From contig NC_092320.1 in assembly GCF_036785885.1 (NCBI RefSeq), positions 12,277,557-12,341,556 of the forward strand: DNA of 64,000 nucleotides, in the 5' to 3' direction. The notes under the pieces are model-generated. The model made no database searches. It was not told where the DNA came from and was given only the letters and a program-made list of their open reading frames with translations. The first letter of the stretch is position 1, and each line of letters begins with the position of its first letter. The translations under genes and the position numbers were made by a program. The DNA comes from Coffea arabica. Taxonomy: Eukaryota; Streptophyta; Magnoliopsida; Gentianales; Rubiaceae. This document shows, in pieces, positions 34,301-44,867 of the stretch.

Positions 34301-36521
34301 TGTGCAAAGAAGCACAAGGTCTACATCAATGGGATCAACCTCAGCCATCTCAAGAGCTTTTCTTGCTGCATCTACAGCCAGAGCATTCAAACTATCTTTC
34401 CCTAAAAAGGATGACAAAAGACCAATTAACCACTCATGCACAGGTTCCTTCCACTGGTCAAAACAGCACGCAGTCCACAATGCCAAAACCAAACAAATGA
34501 AAGGCAAATAAGGTTGATAGGCATTCTAAGACATGCCCTGACAATGATGACTACGTTCTAAGAAGCAGGACACTTGTTTAGGCTCCAGTGATCTATTACC
34601 AAATTGCAACTTCAAATTGTATATGGGAGGAACTCAAACATTTGATTTAAGCACAGAATAAGAACTTTTGCTGAAATGACAATCAAATGTTTTAAAAAAA
34701 AGGGTAAAAACAGACTTCTACAGCTACATGGGGAGAAAATCCAATCACTGAAAGTATTGAAGCCAGCAATAGCGATCCATGATAATAGAGTGCAATGCAA
34801 TGTAAGCATCAAAAAGAAAAATAAGAATTTGCTTAATGCAGGTTGCTGGGCTTATAAATTTCGAAAAGTAATTTAATGCAGCCTCTTGGAATTAAATGTT
34901 TCAGTCCTTAGAGAATATACAACAATACCATTAGCTGGAAGACCATGATCGCCACAGATATCAAAGGCACTCATAAGATTTACAGAGTCAGCCAACAAAA
35001 GACTTAAAGGTAAGGCTCAAGAAAATATTTAAGCAGTTTCCTCCAGTATAGTTCTATATTTGTTCCTGCATTCATGTATAGTGTGAGCTTCCAAAAAGGA
35101 CCAACTAACTCCTCATAGCAACAAAAAATATGGTATCTTTCAATGGAAGCAAGAAATCACCTGAAAGAACTCTTCGATTACGAATTCCAGTCCGAACAGA
35201 TATCCATTCATCTGAAGTATCAACAATTTTTGCAAGGTCATCGTTTGAAATCTGAAGACTTGGAACTGCAGACCCACATCCAACTAGCTTGCAACCTCTG
35301 TTAGAAAGCCTGCAAATTAAGCTAGTGTTGAGAGTGTAGTAGGCCTTTCAAAAGGATACTTTTATTCCATTAACACCAAGCAATTATGTTCTAAGAAACC
35401 AAAACCAATGGGAAAAATATCAATTATCAAGACTCCATTGACAAAAACGAAGGGAAGGGGAATGCTGTACAAGCCTTTCACTACATAAAAGGAATACTTC
35501 TCTTACCTGGTAACTTTTACATGAAGTTTGGTGCTTCTTACATGATGCCCATAGGGCAAAAGGTAGAACAAATGCATGGTGATGATAATCATTTAACTGA
35601 ATGGACAAACCTTGAATAGCAAAGTTGATTTATACTGCTCTCACATGATGAACATGCAAAACATTAATTCCGAAAGTATTCTTTCATGCGTACTAATAAT
35701 CATTTAATTGAATAGACAAACCTTGAAAAAGGTATACTAAACATTGGAAGTCCTACATTCCATTTTTTCCTACCTTTCCCATGTCATCCAACAAAAACGT
35801 ATGCCCCATTAATTTTCTGGTAACTCAAACTATAGCACCTTTATGATTATTTTATTTTGCTAACTTCAGTTACTGTATTTCTCAACCTTAAGCTAAAAAC
35901 CCACTCCAAAATGAAGCACTTCTTGATCTATAATCAATATCACAAAGAAACCTTAAAATCTGTACCGCTCAAATCTCTGTCTGCAAATTCTCAGATGCTA
36001 ATTTGACCATGCGACGGTCGTCTACTCACGTTGCAGCTCAACGAGAATGACCCAAAAGATTCATCAATTTCAAGTGAAATATGTTCCAGGAAAGGTACAC
36101 GGCATTCACACCAATCCTATCAAACGCATATAAAGATCCTCATCCATAAATAAATTGACAGAAAGAAAACAATCATCTATACGGCCATTCCAGCGAACAT
36201 AAGTAACTTAATTCCAACAAATTGCATTAAGAAATCATTTAACTAAAAGAAGAACGTAACTGCCCTTCACCGCTCAAAAAATTAAACAGAAACCCACAAA
36301 AATTGCGGAATGAAAACTAAATGAATACATTACCTGGGCACTCGAGATTGAGACGGGGAAATGTTCTCTGCACCTTCAACGGTGCTGGCACAGAGGACCC
36401 TTCTCGTGGAGACTCCCTCAGAAAACCAAAACCCAGATCGATGTATCCCTATAGATGCAGAAAATCTACTCCTTATACCACTAGGCACTACAGGTGTAAA
36501 CAGCCCAGATGCATTTGCCAT
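31356..36521 (-). CDS. KAS3: 3-oxoacyl-[ACP] synthase III, chloroplastic (KAS III), 402 aa
   Basis: It starts fatty-acid synthesis in plastids by condensing acetyl-CoA with malonyl-ACP. Eight exons in gene order: 36521-36334, 35309-35161, 34401-34265, 33834-33729, 33644-33526, 32303-32239, 32161-31939, 31577-31356, joining in phase to 1209 nt. Residues 1 to about 60 are Ser/Arg-rich with few acids, a typical plastid transit peptide. The catalytic triad is present: C178 in ITAACSGF, H328 in LLLHQ followed by ANQR (ACP contact region), and N358 in NYGNTSAAS. The C-terminus GWGS-like region ends SAIVRWG. Length and all key residues match the FabH/KAS III family. Introns 1 and 5 contain small internal duplications. 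Nothing suggests inactivation. Confidence 0.95.
33065..33480. repeat. Diverged tandem duplication in a KAS III intron, period about 250 bp
   Basis: ACCATCAGTACATATCATAT (about 33079) with CCCAGAAAGG and TTTAGGTGGAACAAACTAA (to about 33190) is repeated, diverged, as ACCATCAGTTTAGATCATATT (about 33330), CCCAGAAAAATTAGGG and CTTAGGTGGAAATAACTAA (to about 33437). The duplicate lies wholly in the intron between exons 5 and 6. Confidence 0.6.
35583..35728. repeat. Short direct repeat in KAS III intron 1
   Basis: ATAATCATTTAACTGAATGG plus ACAAACCTTGAA at about 35583-35614 recurs as ATAATCATTTAATTGAATAG plus ACAAACCTTGAA at about 35695-35726, a spacing of about 112 bp. It looks like a local duplication with no visible role. 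Confidence 0.6.
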
Positions 36522-38022
36522 CTAATTTGAATAGAACCCAAAAGGGTTATCAAGAAAACTTGCAAGTACCAATAAAAACGAGATCTTTAGCTTATGATGC
36601 AAAGCCAAAAAATGAAAATATGGAGCTTCCTCTATAGAGCAGCGAAAGATTACTACTTTAGTATCAAAAGAAAAGAATGAAATTCAATTTGAATTGAATA
36701 AGAGACAACTAAATTAGGTTGGAATCGTTGGGGGGTCCGAAGATGAAATTTGGTTTTGAGTGTCAGGGGGCGATCTTAGCAACCCAATTTGGAGAAAATT
36801 CCAATGCAAACAGCAACCAGCAAAACTCCCTCTCTTTCAGACAGTGTTACGAACACATGCAATGCAAGATTCAAAATTCTTGCACAGAGCAGCACCCACT
36901 AGGATTATCCTATAAATCTATTTTTTCTTTTTCCTCTTTATTGAAATGAATTGGTCATATTTAACCAAGAAATTTACTCACGAAACAACGACATTTCCAT
37001 TCTCGAGATTTGATCATTGCCCAGTCTACCTATAGACTATTATAGTCTCTAAACATTTCTGACTTCTGATGTATTGGGGGAATTTTATTTTTAAGTATTG
37101 GACATTTGACACGTATCAGATGAATATCTCAGTACTGTGAAATGACAAGAATGCCATAGGAGTAGTGTAGCGGGTATCATGCGAATGGGTGGAGGAGAAA
37201 AGAGTAAAAACGCAGAAGCTCTTGTGGCATCACCTGTGACCTGTATATACTAGTGTGTTTTAATGCCAATTATTTGTTTGCCTCTTTGGTGGTGGGTGAC
37301 TTTTTACTTAAACTTTCTTCTAACCTAAAAAAAGGACGTGTTTAACGTTTGTTTAACTAGATTGCTTTAATAAATGATGAATGTACACTTAATCCTGGCA
37401 TTTTCGCCTGGAAGCCTATGGGCTATCACCAGGTTTGCCTTGTCACCACAATCATCAATTTTTGACTTCCGTTCTTTTCTTGTTTGTGAACAAGAACACA
37501 AGCCATGGGTGCTTGGACCGTAGTTTTCTATCAAAAAACATTTTATATTTTTTATGATTATTTTTTAAAATTATTTTTTTATTTTACAAATATCAAATTG
37601 ATACGGTGCATCTTTCTATAAAAATTGTAGAAAGTAGCATCCAAACGGAATGAACTGCATGAATTCTATTTGTGAATAAAAGTTTAATTCTGAATATTTG
37701 ACTATGTTAATTTTTTTTTATATATATAATTTAAAGCATGTAACTTGTTCTATAATCATGGAAGTGGGATGAAAAAGAAGCATCCTAATACTATGTGATT
37801 ATGAGATGTGGTCCTGTGCATTAAATGCGTTTAGAGCTCCCGTAGTGTTGCTTTTCTCCCATGAAGAAGAAGCAAGTTTTGGTACTTAAGCCTTAAATTA
37901 AATGGCATTCCTTAAAAAGTCTTAAATTAAATGTCTAGATACATACAAACCGACACAATATTTGAGTTGGGGAGAATAGGGTTGGACAGGCAGGTGGAGT
38001 TGGGCGGAAACTTTGGCAATGG
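36522..38022. other. KAS III promoter side and intergenic DNA
   Basis: Holds the 5' flank of the minus-strand KAS III gene. About 37520-37660 resembles a degraded member of the small TTTTCTATCAAAA / CATCCAAACGG MITE group. No other gene was recognised. Confidence 0.4.
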
Positions 38023-38349
38023 ATGGCAGGTAGGGATGGCAATGGGGGCGGGTGCCCGCGGGGGGCTCACGGGGCGGGGGGGAATTTTTTCTCCCCGCCC
38101 CGTCACCCGCAAAACAAAAAAAAATGTATATATATAAATATATATATAAATGACTATATATTATATGTAAGTTAATTAGTTATAAACTTATGATAATGAT
38201 ATTATTAGTTAGATGTATTATATAATGTATATTAGTTTATGTAATATAATTGATATTATCAATTATATGAATAATTATATATGTCTACTAATAGAATTTA
38301 TTAATTAGTTATACTAAATTTACTAATACATTTATACTAAATTTCTAAT

Positions 38350-41300
38350 TGTCGCGCCCCATTTTTCGCGATGGAAAAGAAAAATAAAGTGTGAGGTTTA
38401 TAAAAGATATGATTTTATTTTTAAACAAGTTAAAAGGGACCTAGAATGGGACTTAAAAAGAATGCGACAATTTGGGTCCAAAATTTAGTCTAAAAGGGTT
38501 TTTAAGAAAAAACAGGAGTCGCCACTTGGTATGGAGTTTTGGTGTACCAAGTCACCCAAAAAATAAAGTAAAACAAAATAAAACCCTTTTTGACAACTCC
38601 AGGTCTTTGAAAACAAGAGAAAATGGATTCGGGAGTCACGGTTGAAGAAAGGGAAGGCAAAGATTCGATTAACTCAAATCTAAGGCACCCTTTCAACCTA
38701 GTCTAAGCTAGTTGCGAGGTTTAGTCAAAATTTTCCTAATCTAACCCTTAATTTATCACATTTGGATGTTTTCTATATGAATGCAAATCTAAAAAATATC
38801 GCAAGGGACAACATGTTCATTCAAGGGTTTAATTGAACCAATCGCATTAATTGCGAAGGTCAAAATAAATCCTCGAAGGTGTCACAAGGATGCAAATGAT
38901 GAAAAAGAAAAGAAAATAAAAGAAAAGAAATTAAATTATATACATATATATAAGTGATCAAAGAAAAAGGGAATGCAACATAAAGGGTACGGGAGGCAAA
39001 AAAATTCGTGACATAATTTTCTTATACATGGATTAATAGGGTATTTAAACTAGAAAGTTATAATCACCCATTTCCCATGTTTGAAAAATAATTATCCTAA
39101 CATGAACAAGCAAATGAACTAGCTTAAATGGGATGCAATTCTAAATGACATGATTAGCACCTATAGCGAGTAGGGGATAATAAAATAGGGAATATCATGC
39201 AAATGAGAAAAGATGAAAATATGCATGAAAATGTGGTGAATAGCATACAATGATGAATCTAGCGCAAGATGACCTAAAGGGTCTAGCGTTGGACTAGCCC
39301 ATTTCTAAAAATCCTTGCTAGCGTTGGACTAGCAAGTAAGCGGAGGGAGAAACCACAACTAGCGTTGGACTAGTGTGGTGACGTCATGCATTAACAATTC
39401 ATAGCGAAACAAATAAAACATAAATTAAAACAAATAAACACATAAGAGCACGTAGCACATAACACGTAAACATAATATCTAGATGCCAAAATCCTAAGAA
39501 AAGCGGACAAAACACATAACACATAAGCCACATAAACACGCAACATATCTATTACATCGGGGGCGCCTAACTACAATCTAGAAGGGAAAAATATAATAAA
39601 ACAAATCTAATTATCCTATCTATTACATTTTTGAGGTATTTAAATGCCTCTTGAATCATTATAAAAATTAACCAAAACATATATAAGAAAATTTGAATGA
39701 ATATTTAAATCAAGTAAATAAAGCATATAAAAATATATAAACACATAGGAACAAATAGGAGCACATAAGAGCACGTAATTGACATTGAAATAATAAAATA
39801 GGGGTACCTACCGTTTGAAGTGGTGACTAAATGGAGTCAAATTGTCCTATTTATACTCACAATGAACAAAAGAATCATGGCACCACTTTAATTGAAAATA
39901 ATAAAAATGTTAAAATACTAAATTCACATTAACATGTCAAACGCAAAGAAATTTAAGAACATCTAAAAATTGCAAGTTGAATATGTTCAAAAATAACATA
40001 ATTAGTTATTAAAGAAAAGAAACAATCATAATAAAGAGAGTCAAAATTCATCAGGGACTGAATTGCAAAGATTGAAAACTTTTAGGGACAGAAGTTATAT
40101 TTTTCCAAAGTTTAAGGGTCAAAATTAAATGAAAGATAAAATTCAAGGACCAAAGTGCAATTAAATTAAGTACCTAAGTGAAAGGAATTTAAAATATTCT
40201 GGGCCGAAGTGAACTACTCCAGAGATCAGGGGCTAAAGTGCAAAATTTGATTTCTGATTGGGGAGAAAAAGGCCATTGGGCCATTATTTATTTCTTTGGG
40301 CCGAAAACTGCCTAAGCCCAACCGAAAATCCATAGAAACGAGCAGGCCAGCCCGTCATTTTATCACTCAAACCCGACCCAGAAATGCATGGGCTCCAGCC
40401 TCCTAGCCCATCCGAAACCCAAAAGAAAAATAAACCAAAGCCCATTTCCAAAACCCAACCAAAACTAACTCCTGGCCCAACCGAAGAAAAAACATTAGCC
40501 CAAACCGTTTTCTTTCTTTTCTTTTCTTTCTTTTTTTTTTTTCTTCTTCTTCTTTCTTTTCTTTCTTCCCCGTTCGTTCCGTCTCTTCTTCTTCCCAGGC
40601 GAGCTGAAGCTTCAGCTGGCGGCCATGGTGGTCGCCGGTGGCGCCGCCGCCGCCGACCGCTACCGCCGGTGACCTCTTCGGTTACCAAAAATCCTCAAAA
40701 TACACCCCCTCACTCGATTTTTCGCGTAGGTTCCATTTCCGGAGTTAGTTTTTACAAAAGATGATCTGAAAGTGGCTAAAAAGTCAAAATACAGTCCAGT
40801 TTTTATTTTTAAAACACCCAAATCTTTCACCAAAAATCATAAAAAATATATTACAATACTCCTTATAACCTCTATAATACAACTATGATTTTAACTAACC
40901 AGAAAACAATAACAAAAGACTACATTAAGGCAAAACAGTCCCTAAAAATCTTTTTTGGCATTTTTTCAAACAATTAATATGCATTCACAGACATCATTTC
41001 CTTTTCCTTCATCTAGTTCATGCCATTTCCCAATTTTCAGCAATGCAACAACAACAATACGAGGCAGCCAGCAGAAATGAGAGAAAACTAAACAATGAAG
41101 CATTGATTTAATGTGCTAGACAAAAACTAAAAAAAATACCTCAATGTAGGTGTGTGTGAGGTTGAGATGGAACCGAGAGGAGTTGGGGAAGATTTTTTTT
41201 TTCTGTTCTGTTTGTTTCCTCAGCCCAAGTCCGAGAGAGGGAGAGTGAGGGGTCAGGCTGCAAAATTCCGAGAGCTTCCCTTCCTCCTCTCTCGTGCGTT

Positions 41301-41845
41301 TCTTTTTTTCTGCCTCTGCCAAGTGAGTCCAGAGGGATTGGAGTGCTTTTTTTCTTTTTGTGGCTTGTCTTTTTGGTCTCCTGAAACTAGAGAGAGCCGA
41401 GGGATGTCTTTTTTGGGGGAGGAAGAGTGGAGTGTTTTTGTGTGAGTTGGCCTGTCCGATTTTTCAGAGAGAGCCGAGTGAGGAAATTTTTGTAGCCAAA
41501 GTAGCTTTTTTTGTCTGTTTTCTCCTCTGCACAAAATGTTGAGTGTTGGCAGAGCCGAAAGAGTACATATTTTGAGCCCCAAAGCGCCGTTCCCCCTTTT
41601 TTTGTCAGTCCCCCGAGAATCAGGAGAGAACCAAGGGATTTTGTCAAATGGGTTTAGTTGTGTTTGTTTTTTTCTTTTTTTCTTTTTTTTTTTTTCAAAT
41701 CATGGCTTCTCTCTCTCTCTCTTTTTTTTTTTTTAATCTGCAAAAATGAGACAAAAACATACTTAAAAATGCAAGAAAATAAATTGCTCATCAAATAGAA
41801 AATATTCGAAAAAACACAAAATTTGACAAAAATTTGGTGTCTACA
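38350..41845 (+). mobile_element. Solo LTR, 3.5 kb, Ogre/Tat-like Ty3-gypsy family
   Basis: Begins TGTCGCGCCCCATTTTTCGC and ends AATTTGGTGTCTACA (TG..CA). CTAAT is duplicated exactly at 38345-38349 and 41846-41850. Near the start AGGAGTCGCCACTTGG is a word I associate with the long LTRs of plant Ogre/Tat-lineage elements (family assignment from memory). No gag, pol, primer-binding site or polypurine tract follows, so this is an LTR left by recombination between the two LTRs. It holds a repeat-hairpin cluster at 39279-39378, a TATA-like CTATTTATAC at about 39847, a GC-rich block at 40600-40680 and pyrimidine-rich tracts. Frames inside it are chance. Confidence 0.85.
39279..39378. repeat. Three related hairpins sharing loop CGTTGGA
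   Basis: CTAG-CGTTGGA-CTAG occurs three times (cores 39283-39297, 39318-39332 and 39359-39373). Outside the core each copy has its own complementary flanks: GGG/CCC with a bulged T; CTTG/CAAG with no bulge; CCACA/TGTGG with a bulged A at the same place. They lie inside the solo LTR. Confidence 0.85.
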
Positions 41846-42260
41846 CTAATTACACTTAATAGAATAACACTTTTTTCTCAAAAAAAAGGACAAACACAAT
41901 GATGAATTAGTGATTGCATTTGTACTAAAAGTGAAAATTTGACTATTTTAGTTATATTTATTTCATCATATTGGATTGTAGTCAAATAACTTCTGTTTGA
42001 TTGTTTTTATGAGTTTCAATTGTAAAATTATAATGAATAATAATTTGGTGATGTGTTGATATTTTAGTACTTGATTATTTATTAAAATTTAATTATAATA
42101 AAATTTTATTAACCCCGCGGGGACACCCGCGGGGGAAGCGGGGGAAGGTGGGGCGGGACGGGGGGAGCAGGAGGCGGGGGACGGGGGGAACTAATAGGCA
42201 ACAGGGCGGGGGACGGGTCCCCCGCCCCAACCCCGCCCCGTTGCCATCCCTAATGGCAGG

Positions 42261-44830
42261 CATGGCTCCAACTCCAAGCGTGCCTCAACGACGAAACTCC
42301 AGTATGCATCCTACCTTGTCTGGTGTAGCGTACGCGTCAGGAGTCGGGTATTAATCGTTATTATCTATGAACGGTATATTATGCCAGTAATCACTTCCAT
42401 CTAGGTCCTAATTTCTAAAGCACTCTTTTGTAGGTATTTATTTGCTTAACTTGTTCTTTGTGGGATCCTAAAACATCCTCCTCGGCACTAGGTAGCAGGG
42501 GCATCTCCTGCTACTCTCCCCCTTTCTTGCTTCTTAACAGTTCGAATGTTACGTGATAAGATTGACGGGACAAAAACTGTTTAATGTGATCTTTAACATG
42601 CTTATCTGACATTCGTCGTCTTATAAGGACAGATCGGCTCGCATAGAGTGTTCGGATGTGAACGAATCATACCCTATTTCATCCTTTAAAGGTGGTTGAA
42701 TCTATTTTAAACTTACTAACGATTGCTCCCAAACTCTTTTATCTTCTATTTTGATAGCTAATTAAAGCATCAAAGTTGCATTAGGGTATCGGCCAAGTCT
42801 GTGACCCCGGTCTCTGTTGTTGGCAAAGCAACCGTATCGAGGCCTTTGCATAAACTAGGGAAAAGGCTGAACCGTGTCTACACATTTTTCTTGTATAATC
42901 TCTTTGTTTGTGTGCCCGTTGATTTCAGTGTTATTGACGGGTACGTATCTTCCTGTTAATAGAAAGCAAGAGCGCAAAGTGACATTGGCTGAGCCACATG
43001 TTTATAAGTGGCGGTGGGGATCACCAACGCCAAGAACAATTAAAGAAAACTTTGCTGCATTTGGATTAACAGATTTGATGAAAGATTTAAAATCTTCTTA
43101 AAATTCTTTTTTGTTAATTGGATTACTTGATTGGTATTTGGTTTATAATCCATCAATTATTTGATGAATTATAAAATCAAATGCCTCCCAAATCATTCAC
43201 GCTATCGAAAATTTGAAAATTTTTCATCAAAGCCCTCAAATCAAACCTCTAGCCTGAAAGAATTTCTTGGAAAGTTTTAGAATTTATAATTTCTTCTAAT
43301 GCTATACCCCTTAAATTATGTACTACAATTTTTTCCCCCTTGCCACTGGCTCCTAACCGCTTCCAAGTGTCAGAATTGTCTTCTGTTATAACAATGATGA
43401 ATTACCTACCATTAAGGAAACAAACAAGTTTGTGAAACTTCTGTGCCAAGAACAACTGTTGGGCTAGAGGCTGTGCTAATTAAGCTTGGGATCCATTACT
43501 GTGATAGTATTTCTGATCCATCTAGACAATTGTCACTAACACCCTACCGTCTGGAATGATCGACCATGGATGTCTCAGAAAACTATATGAGGCTTAAAAA
43601 AAATTCTGCATGATTAAGGGTTCAAATTTCTTTCCATAGTTTTGGATATGCGGAATTGTACAGATTCTTGAGCAATCCTACTTGCTTTCGGAGAGATCCA
43701 TTGTAGACTCCGCAGAGTTATGTGAGATTGTATTACAGGGGTCACATCCCTGTAGGTTTGTGCTGAGTCCTTAGAATTGGGCCAAAAATGGCACTGCATT
43801 GTGCCCAATTATGGTAGAATTTGATGGTGTAAGGGCCAAGAACTAACCTTGCCACGCCTCAACTGTCAGCATGTGTTAGGACTTGGCTATGGTTAGGGAC
43901 ATATATATACAAGGTATAGTTATGCCCTATAAACTACTACATTTGCTCCATGCTCTTTAAAAAAAAGAAAAAAGAAAAAAAGGTTAGTCCTTGTTTAAAT
44001 TTGGTTCATGAGATTGGTACAACAATAAACGGCATATTGGGCCTCTCTAACAGCCCAAAATCAGATTTAGTGCTTTCTATGATATGATAATTAAAGTATC
44101 GTTTTGCTTGGAGTTTCTTGGACTAATAAATTATCATATATCAGCACGTACCAGCATATCATTCGTAAAATCGAACTAGAATTACGAATCTGAAATACAT
44201 AGGAAGGTCCGAAATGAGCAAGCTTTACTACTTGAATCAGCTCACATTGGTGACACCCGTACGCATGCACTTGTCATTGTTCAACAATTTCTAGGCATGC
44301 ACTTTGATCGTAGATTTGGAAAGAGCTTTATTTGCCAACTATCTTTTTTTCAATCACTTTTTTTTTTATTTTCTCAATTATTTTTTTTTATTTTACATAC
44401 ATACATACGTCAAATCACAAAAGGTGCTATCTTGTTTATCTAATCTAGTCCAGATAATTACGGCTCTTGTTCGCCACAAAAAATCGTCAGGTTTTGACCT
44501 TGTATTTTTTTAGCAGAACCATCATTTTATTCGTAACCAGTGTCCCATATTGATTTTCTGCGGGTTCGAAAGAATGTACGTAGGCAACTATAATTAGAGG
44601 TTCGTGCAGTTGTGATTATTTTGCTATAGGTTTTCATGTCCAATAATCTAATATTGTTATTTTTGTGCAAAAAATGGTGCACAGAAAATAATATATTAAA
44701 CATATTTTGAGTGCCACAATACATATTATTATATGTAAATAAACCAACTGCACACAACCTAGCCATTAACAAATGTACCTTGCTTACCCAAGTCCTGCTA
44801 CTGCTATACACGTGATGTAGTTTAATTGCA

Positions 44831-44867
<37 letters not shown>

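Larger units (their letters stand above)
38031..42252. mobile_element. hAT-superfamily non-autonomous element carrying a nested solo LTR
   Basis: Terminal inverted repeats: left TAGGGATGGCAATGGGGGCG (38031-38050), right, reversed, TAGGGATGGCAACGGGGCGG (42233-42252). Identical octamers ATGGCAGG flank it at 38023-38030 and 42253-42260, a perfect 8-bp hAT target duplication. Strong G-runs mark both ends (GGGGCGGG words), with AT-rich DNA inside. Taking out the nested LTR and its duplication leaves about 720 bp, a typical non-autonomous hAT. No transposase frame is present. Confidence 0.9.

Noticed and set aside
39241-39378. CRISPR-like array (three short repeats with spacers)
   Set aside because: Repeats are only 15 bp, spacing is unequal (35 and 41 bp), the flanks pair with each other and the setting is a plant LTR; CRISPR is excluded.
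40284-40764. Overlapping plus- and minus-strand frames of 126-134 codons in a GC- and CT-rich block
   Set aside because: They lie wholly inside the solo LTR and are made of low-complexity tracts (poly-Lys/Arg on one strand, poly-Phe/Leu on the other). No splice or domain support.
41116-41736. Several overlapping frames of 60-109 codons
   Set aside because: Also inside the solo LTR, caused by T/C-rich and G/A-rich tracts; no recognisable domain.
42148-42354. Gly/Arg-rich 68-codon frame
   Set aside because: It is the G-rich terminal repeat of the hAT element read as protein.
44833-44866. (AT)n tract as an origin or matrix-attachment site
   Set aside because: An AT microsatellite alone is not evidence for either; left as a simple repeat.
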